This document shows, in pieces, positions 1 through 7,338 of a DNA stretch of 60,246 bases. The position numbers and the translations under genes were made by a program. Under the pieces are notes generated by a model that was not told the origin of the DNA, did not search any database, and was given only the letters and a program-made list of their open reading frames with translations. How positions within the stretch are numbered: position 1 is the first letter of the stretch; each line of letters begins with the position of its first letter. This DNA comes from JAGHAJ01 sp964559865 [NCBI: uncultured Synergistota bacterium] (GTDB lineage Bacteria; Synergistota; JAGHAJ01). The stretch lies in the NCBI GenBank assembly GCA_964559865.1, contig CAZLJD010000003.1:1-60246 (forward strand), written 5' to 3'.

Positions 1-308
1 ACATTGTAGGAAGGGCTACACAAAAAATAGCTTGTATCACCATCCGCATCAACGAAACCTACCTTCTTATACTCTGGGTGACCCAGTATATTCTGTGAAA
101 TCGTAATTGAAGAGGCCTCCGCCATCCTCAGTTCTGTCACCATCTTATTCATCGCAACTCTGGCATTTTGAATTACATCCACCTTCCTGTTCACAAGGGA
201 GCTTACAGAAAGTCCCCCAGTGAAAAAAACCATTGCACTACCTATGGTCACACCCAATACAGCAATAACTAATAACAACTCCACAAGACTAAAAGCCCTT
301 TTAAGCAT
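1..308 (-). CDS. type IV pilin-like protein, N-terminal part (cut by window edge)
   Basis: Reading the minus strand from the ATG at 308 gives MLKRA|FSLVELLLVIAVLG, a class III (type IV pilin) signal: a short basic leader, a cleavage site before Phe, Glu at mature position 5, then a hydrophobic helix. About 102 codons are visible and the frame is still open at base 1. The part after the helix (many Asn/Met/Lys, then an Asp-rich stretch with a Cys) resembles PilW-type minor pilins, but that assignment is weak. The ATG directly follows the stop of the preceding pilin-like gene (TAA then ATG), so the two are probably translated together. A prepilin peptidase would have to process it; none is in the window. 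Confidence 0.75.
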   Translation of the reverse strand, partial: MLKRAFSLVELLLVIAVLGVTIGSAMVFFTGGLSVSSLVNRKVDVIQNARVAMNKMVTELRMAEASSITISQNILGHPEYKKVGFVDADGDTSYFLCSPSYN

Positions 309-677
309 TTACTTCCTCCTCAGAGTGTACACATCGATAAACCTTTTAGGTCTATCTTTGCGCTCTACATGGACCTTTACGCACATCATATGGTCAGAAA
401 CAGAGCATGTCGGGGTATCCACCCATGCAGGAACAGATGTAGTAACCACAACGTGATACACTACACCGTTGAGGGTAACATCATAAGGCGAAGGTACAAC
501 CCCACTATCCATAACTCTCTCCATCACATCACGAGAAAGATTGATCATACAGACCCTATCCGATATTCTACTGGTAGAGATCAAAGCACCATAATAGGAA
601 CTTATAAACCCACTTACACCTATCACCAAAACAGCAATCGCAATAAGGACAGAAATCAAACCAAACGCCCTACCCAT
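309..677 (-). CDS. PilV-like minor pseudopilin lacking Glu5
   Basis: A 122-residue protein starting MGRA|FGLISVLIAIAVLV: a four-residue leader, Ala before the cleavage site as in the next gene, and one N-terminal hydrophobic helix. Mature position 5 is Ser instead of the usual Glu, as in some tip or minor pseudopilins. The rest is a small globular domain with three Cys residues. An upstream in-frame GTG at 701 overlaps the stop of the preceding gene, but it would add eight residues to the leader. I prefer the ATG at 677 because a TG-G-TATAAT box ends six bases before it. The downstream pilin gene starts immediately after its stop. The PilV label rests on position and architecture only. Confidence 0.65.
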   Translation of the reverse strand: MGRAFGLISVLIAIAVLVIGVSGFISSYYGALISTSRISDRVCMINLSRDVMERVMDSGVVPSPYDVTLNGVVYHVVVTTSVPAWVDTPTCSVSDHMMCVKVHVERKDRPKRFIDVYTLRRK

Positions 678-683
678 ACACCT

Positions 684-692
684 ATTATACCA
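684..692 (-). promoter_or_regulatory. extended -10 promoter for the pilin genes, predicted leaderless
   Basis: The minus strand reads TGGTATAAT, an extended -10 box. Six bases separate the last T of the box from the ATG at 677, so the expected +1 base is the A of the start codon. No -35 hexamer at normal spacing is evident. The box lies at the end of, and just beyond, the preceding coding sequence, so it would be an internal promoter. Confidence 0.5.
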
Positions 693-697
693 TATTC

Positions 698-1027
698 TCA
701 CTTGTCACTTATATCTTCCTTCGTTGTCAAGATCATCTTATCTGGATTTTCTCTCAAAAACTCCAAGTATTTACCCATATAATCATCTTGCTTTTTTGGT
801 TTCTTTTCAGGTAAAATATAGGAGGTTACACGAGAAAAGATAGACTTCTTAGAGGGGAGAGAGGAAAGGGTGCTATCTATCTTCTCCAGTGTAAGGAGAA
901 TATCTTGTTGCCTCTTTTTAATCTGTTTTATATCCATCTCAATAAGATCTATTCTTCGAAAAAGCAGTTCGATGATCTCCCTAAAGGAAGAAAGGATCGT
1001 TGATATCTTTTCTTTATCATTCTCCAT
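698..1027 (-). CDS. small coiled-coil protein of unknown function
   Basis: A 109-residue, highly charged protein without signal peptide or membrane segment. Residues about 5-60 form a heptad-like helix rich in Ile, Leu, Lys and Glu (for example IDLIEMDIKQIKKRQQDILL), predicted coiled coil. A basic middle with KKPKK follows, then an acidic tail. I recognise no family. The ATG at 1027 has an AGGAG about 12 bases upstream. It is divergent from the DUF4097 gene, with only 43 bases between starts, and points into the pilin genes, so a role in pilus or surface-structure assembly is possible but only by context. Confidence 0.6.
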   Translation of the reverse strand: MENDKEKISTILSSFREIIELLFRRIDLIEMDIKQIKKRQQDILLTLEKIDSTLSSLPSKKSIFSRVTSYILPEKKPKKQDDYMGKYLEFLRENPDKMILTTKEDISDK

Positions 1028-1070
1028 AGCACCAAATCGCTCCTAAAAATGATAAGGAGGTAAAAGGGTA

Positions 1071-1949
1071 TTGATAGAAACTTTTGAGAAAGAGTTTGCT
1101 ATAGGTAATGTAAAGAAACTCTTAGTGCGTAATCCATATGGAAAAGTAGAACTAAATCTATGGAACAAAGAAAAGATAAAAATAAGCGCTACAAAAGAGG
1201 TAAACGGTAAAAATAGGGAGCGTATAACCAAAACGTTGGAAGACATAGAGATATTCTCTTCCACAGAGACTGACATCTTGGAAATCAAGACATTAATACC
1301 TCCCTCTGTTCATATTTTAAATGGATTGACTATCACTGTCAACTACCTCATATATGCACCAACAAAGATAGAGGTAGAGATAGATACTACAGAAGGAGTT
1401 GTGAGTTCTTCTAACGAGGTAGAAGAAGCAGTGGTAAATTTAATAACATCCGGAAAAAGAAGTATAATTCATGACTACAGCGGCGAACTGTCCACAATAT
1501 CCAAGGCAGGAGACATAATTGCATACAGGACACAAGGCACGCTGAATCTAAGAAGCCTTAGCGGGAACATAATAGTAAAAGAGGCAAAAGGAGAGTTGAA
1601 AATTTATTCAAATAGCGGTAATATAAATGTTGATTCGTGTGAGGGGAGTATTGAAGTATCCTCCAGGAGTGGGAATGTAACTATCACGAATGTAAGGGTG
1701 GATAGACTAACTGCCACATCTACAAGTGGCAACATAGAATTGGTAGGTAAAAGAAATGTTAAAGAGGCATGTCAATTAGGCTCAAAAAGTGGTAATATTA
1801 AGTTAAAAGGCCATGGGATACCCACTTCGCAGCTAAAGGTAAAAACCATCTGCGGCAGGATACAGTGCAGAGGAGGAAGTGTATTTAGCCTATCAAAGGA
1901 TGTACCAGTATCTGTGGAGACTTTGAGCGGAAACATAACCATAGATTGA
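1071..1949 (+). CDS. DUF4097-family beta-solenoid protein (first of a pair)
   Basis: A 292-residue protein of the DUF4097 type, recognised by repeated SGNI/SGNV turns about every 20-25 residues from residue 130 on (SGNIIV, SGNINV, SGNVTI, SGNIEL, SGNIKL, SGNITI). These build a right-handed beta-solenoid. Residues 1-110 form the usual leading beta-domain with a G-x-V-x-L-x-x-W element. There is no signal peptide, membrane helix or lipobox, so it looks cytoplasmic. It starts with TTG ten bases after AAGGAGG; no better start exists. The next gene, 14 bases on, encodes a longer relative, suggesting duplication. Bacterial DUF4097 proteins are sometimes called putative adhesins, which does not fit a protein without an export signal. 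Function unknown. Confidence 0.8.
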   Translation: MIETFEKEFAIGNVKKLLVRNPYGKVELNLWNKEKIKISATKEVNGKNRERITKTLEDIEIFSSTETDILEIKTLIPPSVHILNGLTITVNYLIYAPTKIEVEIDTTEGVVSSSNEVEEAVVNLITSGKRSIIHDYSGELSTISKAGDIIAYRTQGTLNLRSLSGNIIVKEAKGELKIYSNSGNINVDSCEGSIEVSSRSGNVTITNVRVDRLTATSTSGNIELVGKRNVKEACQLGSKSGNIKLKGHGIPTSQLKVKTICGRIQCRGGSVFSLSKDVPVSVETLSGNITID

Positions 1950-1963
1950 GATGGGAGGAGTAA

Positions 1964-3238
1964 ATGGGGATATTTAGTAGGCTGTTCGGGAAAAGGAAGG
2001 TGGTTAAGGAAAGAGAGACCCCAAAGGTTACAGAAAGGCAACCTGTCTCTGTTAACACTGTTTCGAACAACAGTGATAAAAATAGATTAGAAAACACATC
2101 AACTTATGTAAGAAAAGGAGGAGATGTTATGAAAAGTGAGGTTATAGAAAGGGTTGAACTTACTGAGTACTCTGAACCCTATGAGAACCTCTTATTGGTT
2201 CCCCCGAATAGTAATCTGTCTTTATCCAATATTGCGGGTGATATTGTAATAAATTCGTGGGACCAGTCCTTGCTAAAGATAATAGCAATAAAGCACTCAT
2301 GGGGAGAAAACAAGCGGGTAGCGAAAGAAAAGGTCAAACAGATAGAAATAAAAGTAAATCAGCAGGAAGACAATGTAAAGATCCTAACCATCTTCCCAGA
2401 GGTGGAAGAAGGGACAAAAGTAGAAGGATATGTTAGCTATCGGTTGTTTGTCCCCAAGGAGATCAGCCTGAACATTCAAACAGAGAGCGGAAACACATTC
2501 ATAAGAGACATTTATAGAAATGTAGCCGTAAAGGCAACAACGGGCAGCATATTGGTGAGAAACATCCTTGGGAGTGTGGACGCTACATCGACGGTGGGCA
2601 ACATAGAAATATCCAATGTAAGAGAGAACATAAATGTGGTTGCAACATCGGGAAGAGTGATAGCAAACAACATCAGCGGAAATGTGGATATAGAGACCTC
2701 TTCAGGAGAGGTCAGAGTATCTAACATTGAGCAGAATGTAATGGTAACCACGGAGCAGGGTAACATTATCATAAATAATATACAAGGGAATGTAGATGCA
2801 AAATCCTCGACAGGGAATGTATCCATCGACACCATCGCAAGTAATGTAAATGTCATAGTAGAGTATGGAAACATCCTTTTGGACAACATACAGGGAAGTA
2901 TCACAACGAGATTTAATAGGGGTTCCTTAAATATAGTAAACAAACACGCTCCCATGATACATGCAAGCACAACGAGTGGGGACATAAACCTCAACACAGT
3001 TGTGCATAATGGTGGAAAATATCTACTTGAGACGACTATAGGCACCATTAACATGAAAATTCCAAGCAATTCGTCCACAGCCATTATAGCAAAGACGATA
3101 AAGGGCAACATCTCATGTGAACTTCCACTTATCATCACGCGGAGCGGAAACGAAGAGTTAGCAGGTATCCTCAATCAAAACAAGGCAATAATCAAACTAA
3201 CAACCACAGAAGGAGATATAAATATCCGAAAGAAGTAG
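1964..3238 (+). CDS. DUF4097-family beta-solenoid protein with basic N-terminal tail
   Basis: A 424-residue protein with three parts. Residues 1-50 are a basic, Ser/Thr-rich tail starting MGIFSRLFGKRK, which could form a membrane-binding amphipathic helix. Residues 60-170 are a beta-domain like that of the upstream gene. Residues 170-424 are a regular solenoid of about 20-22-residue repeats with the pattern SGxVxxxNIxGNV. No cleavable signal peptide is seen. It follows the shorter DUF4097 gene on the same strand and precedes polA by 17 bases, so the three may be cotranscribed. The regular coil recalls bactofilin-like filaments, but there is no sequence motif proving polymerisation. GGGAGGAGTAA upstream of the ATG is a good ribosome site. 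Confidence 0.8.
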   Translation: MGIFSRLFGKRKVVKERETPKVTERQPVSVNTVSNNSDKNRLENTSTYVRKGGDVMKSEVIERVELTEYSEPYENLLLVPPNSNLSLSNIAGDIVINSWDQSLLKIIAIKHSWGENKRVAKEKVKQIEIKVNQQEDNVKILTIFPEVEEGTKVEGYVSYRLFVPKEISLNIQTESGNTFIRDIYRNVAVKATTGSILVRNILGSVDATSTVGNIEISNVRENINVVATSGRVIANNISGNVDIETSSGEVRVSNIEQNVMVTTEQGNIIINNIQGNVDAKSSTGNVSIDTIASNVNVIVEYGNILLDNIQGSITTRFNRGSLNIVNKHAPMIHASTTSGDINLNTVVHNGGKYLLETTIGTINMKIPSNSSTAIIAKTIKGNISCELPLIITRSGNEELAGILNQNKAIIKLTTTEGDINIRKK

Positions 3239-3255
3239 TCTCGAAGGACCGAAAA

Positions 3256-5805
3256 TTGTCCAACAACAGGTACAAAGCGCTCATTATAGACGGGCATAGT
3301 TTGGTTTATCGTGCGTTTTATGCACTTCCTGCTTTTAGCAATTCTCGGGGAGAAGTTACCTCTGCAATCTACGGGTTTCTAAACATGATTCTCAAGCTTA
3401 TAAAGGACTATTCTCCCCACTACATTTGTGTTTCCTTTGACCTTCCTCAACCCACATTCAGACACAAGATTTACAGAGACTACAAGAGCGTGAGACAAAA
3501 AATGCCTGAATCTTTAACGCCACAGATCAAAAAGCTAAAAGAGATATTACCTGCACTGGGCATCTCCTTTCTGGAAGCTGTGGGATTTGAAGGAGATGAC
3601 ATCATTGGTACCATATCGCAAAAGTTCGAAAATCACAGGATACCAACTCTAATTGTAACTGCAGACAATGATCTTCTGCAACTCGTCACAGAAAATACAA
3701 ATGTAATGAAGAACCTCAAAGGAGTTACCACATTCAAGATATATACCCCAAAAGAGGTAGAAGAGGAACTGGGCATACCTCCCTACAAGATACCAGACTT
3801 AAAAGCCATAATAGGAGATAAGAGTGACAATATATTAGGCATACCCGGTATAGGAAAGAAAACAGCACTCAAATTGCTAAACGGCTTTTCTTCTGTGGAA
3901 GAGCTGTACGAAAATATAGACAAGATCCAAGAAAAGAAACTAAGAGAGAAACTCACAAATAACCAAGAAAGGGTGCTCAAAAACAAAGAGATAGTAAAGA
4001 TAAAAAGAGACATAGAATTAAACGCAGGATTAGAAAATCTAGTACTAAAACCTATTGAGGCAGAAAAACTATTACCCATGCTACAAGAACTTGAGCTTCA
4101 CAGCTTGATCAAGAGATTAAACCTCCAGAAAGAGTTACCTACTGAACTTTCTGCAAATACTCCACTTCACTCCATAGAAGAGGTGGTAAAAGAGGCTAAA
4201 ACATCAAAGATCTTAGCAATAAAGGTTAACAAGAAAGGAAAACTCATACATCTGTCATCAAAAACGACGAATTGCACAATCTCAGCGGAAATGACAGACA
4301 CGGTAAAGGAAATATGCGAAGACAAGTCCATCAAAAAATGCGGAAATAACATAAAAGAAGAATACATATTCCTATCAAAACATGGCATAAGATTAGAAGG
4401 AATCTACTTTGATACAGCAGTGGCATCTTATCTATTAAACCCATCTAGAAAGGTGCACTCCACAAAAAGCATCAATGCCTTTTTATTTAACAAAAACGAA
4501 GCATCAGAAATTATCACAAGCGACATCTTAAAATCCATTCAACCACTGAGAGAATCGCTGGAAAAACACAATTTAATCCGCCTCTTTGACGAAATAGAGA
4601 TCCCTCTGATAAAGATACTTGCCGAAATGGAGATAGCAGGGATAAAGATAGATATTCAAACCCTTCAAGAGATAAAGACAAATGTAGAGGAAGAAATCAA
4701 AACAAAAAGCAACTACATCACAGAAAAATTGGGTATCGAGATAAACCTAAACTCCCCAAAACAACTATCACACCTATTATTTGGTATTCTTAACTTACCA
4801 CCCATTAAAAAAACAAAGACAGGTTTCTCAACGGACTTTGAAACACTACACACCCTCTACCAAATTACCGGTTCACGCCTCCTAAAACACATAATAGAAT
4901 ACAGACAGCTAACAAAGATACTAAACAGCTACATAACCCCCCTCCTGGAGATGGTAGATCAAAAGACCCACAAAATACACACATCCTTCAACCAAATGAT
5001 CACTTCAACAGGGAGGTTAAGCAGCAGCAACCCAAATTTGCAAAATATCCCGCTGTACTCGGAGTTTGGCAAAGAACTGAGAAGAGCATTCATTGTCTCA
5101 GAGCCCGGAAATGTATTTCTATCCGCAGACTACTCACAAATAGAGTTAAGGATACTGGCACACTTCTCAAAGGACGAACTACTCATAAAGGCTTTTAATG
5201 AAGGTGTAGATATCCATTCACTTACAGCTCAACAGATATTTGGGGTAAAAATGCAAAACATAACAGCAGAGATGCGCCGAAAGGCAAAAGCGATCAACTT
5301 CGGAATAATATACGGCATGTCTGACTACGGGCTGGCAAAAAGCTTGGGTATAAGCAGAAAAGAGGCAAAGAGATACATAGAAAACTACTTTAGCAAATAC
5401 CCAAGGGTAAAAGAGTTTATAGACAAGACCATAAAGAGTGCAAGAGAGAGTGGCATGGTAAAAACCTTACTCGGGAGAATAAGAATGATACCAGAGGTAA
5501 ACAGTCGCAACAAGACCATACAAAAAGAGGGTGAAAGGCTTGCAATAAATACCCCCATACAGGGAAGCGCAGCTGACCTGATAAAGATGGCAATGGTAAA
5601 ATCTGCAAAACTCATTGAAGAGTTCGGCTTCCATGCCAAACTGCTACTACAAATACACGATGAGCTACTCTTTGAACTACCTCAACACGAGCTAAAAGAG
5701 TTTACAAAAAAGATAAAACACACAATGGAACACGCCATAGAATTAGATGTGCCACTGAAGGTAAATACGACAACAGGGAAAAACTGGGGTGAACTTGATA
5801 AATAG
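3256..5805 (+). CDS. polA: DNA polymerase I, without proofreading residues
   Basis: An 849-residue family A DNA polymerase that fills gaps and removes primers. Residues 1-295 form the 5'-3' nuclease (IIDGHSLVYRAF, GFEGDDIIGT, GDKSDNILGIPGIGKKTA). Residues 300-460 correspond to the 3'-5' exonuclease domain, but the first motif (Asp-x-Glu in E. coli) reads AIKVNKKGK and the second (NLKYD) reads NIKEE, so proofreading is probably lost, as in Taq polymerase. Residues 470-849 are the polymerase, with motif A DYSQIELRI, motif B RRKAKAINFGIIYG and motif C QIHDELLFE. Phe at the O-helix position favours dNTPs over ddNTPs. The start is TTG; I see no upstream ATG that fits. Highly Lys/Asn/Thr/Ile-rich, in line with the A+C-rich strand. 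Confidence 0.97.
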   Translation: MSNNRYKALIIDGHSLVYRAFYALPAFSNSRGEVTSAIYGFLNMILKLIKDYSPHYICVSFDLPQPTFRHKIYRDYKSVRQKMPESLTPQIKKLKEILPALGISFLEAVGFEGDDIIGTISQKFENHRIPTLIVTADNDLLQLVTENTNVMKNLKGVTTFKIYTPKEVEEELGIPPYKIPDLKAIIGDKSDNILGIPGIGKKTALKLLNGFSSVEELYENIDKIQEKKLREKLTNNQERVLKNKEIVKIKRDIELNAGLENLVLKPIEAEKLLPMLQELELHSLIKRLNLQKELPTELSANTPLHSIEEVVKEAKTSKILAIKVNKKGKLIHLSSKTTNCTISAEMTDTVKEICEDKSIKKCGNNIKEEYIFLSKHGIRLEGIYFDTAVASYLLNPSRKVHSTKSINAFLFNKNEASEIITSDILKSIQPLRESLEKHNLIRLFDEIEIPLIKILAEMEIAGIKIDIQTLQEIKTNVEEEIKTKSNYITEKLGIEINLNSPKQLSHLLFGILNLPPIKKTKTGFSTDFETLHTLYQITGSRLLKHIIEYRQLTKILNSYITPLLEMVDQKTHKIHTSFNQMITSTGRLSSSNPNLQNIPLYSEFGKELRRAFIVSEPGNVFLSADYSQIELRILAHFSKDELLIKAFNEGVDIHSLTAQQIFGVKMQNITAEMRRKAKAINFGIIYGMSDYGLAKSLGISRKEAKRYIENYFSKYPRVKEFIDKTIKSARESGMVKTLLGRIRMIPEVNSRNKTIQKEGERLAINTPIQGSAADLIKMAMVKSAKLIEEFGFHAKLLLQIHDELLFELPQHELKEFTKKIKHTMEHAIELDVPLKVNTTTGKNWGELDK

Positions 5806-5856
5806 GACATTTTGTGATAAACTATATCCCAATCTTCAAGAAGGTAAGGTGTTAGC

Positions 5857-7326
5857 ATGAGTTCAAAACTCTTAATAAAAGAAGGTATAAGTGAATGGAG
5901 AAAAGGACATACCGTACATGCAGTAGAGTTACTGAAAAAAGCAATAAGTGACGATCCCTCTTCCGAAGAGGCACATATACAATTGGGAAACATATACCTG
6001 GAGCTAAACAAATACAAGAAAGCAGAGCTGGAATTCAAACAGGCTTTGATGATAAATCACAACAGCGTGATGGGTAGATACTTTCTCGGAATGAGTTACA
6101 TGATGCAGGATAAAGAGTCACAGGCACTCAATGAATGGTATAAAAACATAGAAGTCGCACCAAACCACACTCCCACCCTTTTATCCTTAGGAGATTTTTA
6201 CTTCACGAGAAACTACACGGAAAAGGCAAGAAGTCTGTACAGTAAAGCACTATCTATAGAGCCAGACAAGTGGGAAGCAAAACTCAAATTGGGTAAAACC
6301 CTATACAGAATGGGTAAGAAAAAAGAGGCAAAAGCCTTATGGAAAGAGGTATCCAAGATTGCAAAGGATAACATAGAAGCTCAATACATGCTTGCAGAAA
6401 CTTATGTTCAGATATTTGAAACGAAAGAAGCAGTAAAAGTGTTCAAAAATCTATTACAACAGGAAACAAACGAAAAAAACAAAAACGACCTAAAAGATAT
6501 GATACTGGCATTCAGCAACTTCGTAGGTGAAAAGCGGACCATACTCAGCGTTACAAAGTATCTATATAAGCAGTTTCCAGACAATCCAGAAACACTCTCA
6601 AGTTATATAAATGCACTGATAGACAACAATAACCTCAAAGAAGCCATGAGTATAGCTGAGAAGCTACACAAGATAAATCCGGCCATAGGGATGTTCTATA
6701 AGGGATTGATACATAAGGAGTCAGGAGAGACAAAATTAGCCGTACAGATGATGGAATCAGCTTACACACAAGGATACAGAGAAGTAGAAGTAGTTGCAGA
6801 GATAGGGAAGGTGTGGTTTGAGCATGGGGAATACCAAAAAGCAATAAAGTACTTGGAAGAAGCTGCAGAATTAGACCCATTTAACCAGACTACGATGTGG
6901 TACCTTGCGCTCTCATATCAGCAACTTGGAAGTCTGGACAACGCAATAGAAAGATGGCTTGATATGCTAGCAATAGATCCAGAAGATGTATTCGCACAGG
7001 GAAATATGGCAATCTGTTATCTTTACAAAGGCGAGTATGAGACTGCTGTAGAGCTCATACAAAAAGCTGAGATGATTTACACAAATGACCCATTGATACT
7101 CTTTCTAAGAGGGATACTTTACCTCTTGGAGGGTCAACCAAACCTAACTCTCAGAAAGTGGAAAAAAAGTTGGAATGAAGATCCAAACATACTCGATAAC
7201 TACTGGCCTGTGGTTAGGGATCTCGTTCCATCTGCACTACTCGGAATATTAAAAGCAAGCGTATCAAAAAGTAAGTATGTAACAGCGTTTAAAAACAAGG
7301 TTATGTCGATATTCTCTATAGACTGA
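5857..7326 (+). CDS. tetratricopeptide-repeat protein
   Basis: A 489-residue protein made almost wholly of TPR-like helical pairs: at least ten copies with the W/L-G-Y-A-F-P type spacing, for example AHIQLGNIYLELNKYKKAEL near residue 35 and TMWYLALSYQQLGSLDNAIE near 345. There is no signal peptide or membrane segment, so it is a cytoplasmic scaffold or adaptor. The last 50 residues after the repeats carry no recognisable domain. The ATG has AAGGTAAGGTG upstream. It sits between polA and mnmG on the same strand, 12 bases before mnmG, so it may be cotranscribed with mnmG. The partner protein cannot be told from sequence. Confidence 0.85.
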   Translation: MSSKLLIKEGISEWRKGHTVHAVELLKKAISDDPSSEEAHIQLGNIYLELNKYKKAELEFKQALMINHNSVMGRYFLGMSYMMQDKESQALNEWYKNIEVAPNHTPTLLSLGDFYFTRNYTEKARSLYSKALSIEPDKWEAKLKLGKTLYRMGKKKEAKALWKEVSKIAKDNIEAQYMLAETYVQIFETKEAVKVFKNLLQQETNEKNKNDLKDMILAFSNFVGEKRTILSVTKYLYKQFPDNPETLSSYINALIDNNNLKEAMSIAEKLHKINPAIGMFYKGLIHKESGETKLAVQMMESAYTQGYREVEVVAEIGKVWFEHGEYQKAIKYLEEAAELDPFNQTTMWYLALSYQQLGSLDNAIERWLDMLAIDPEDVFAQGNMAICYLYKGEYETAVELIQKAEMIYTNDPLILFLRGILYLLEGQPNLTLRKWKKSWNEDPNILDNYWPVVRDLVPSALLGILKASVSKSKYVTAFKNKVMSIFSID

Positions 7327-7338
7327 GGAAGTGTAACA

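Noticed and set aside
2512-3174. 220-codon open frame on the minus strand within the second DUF4097 gene
   Set aside because: It mirrors the repeated solenoid codons on the opposite strand; the protein is Met/Phe/Pro-rich without any family feature, and no ribosome site precedes it.
1490-3230. Apparent tandem DNA repeats in the DUF4097 genes
   Set aside because: The periodicity is at protein level (SGN and GNV turns); nucleotide copies are too diverged to be DNA repeats.
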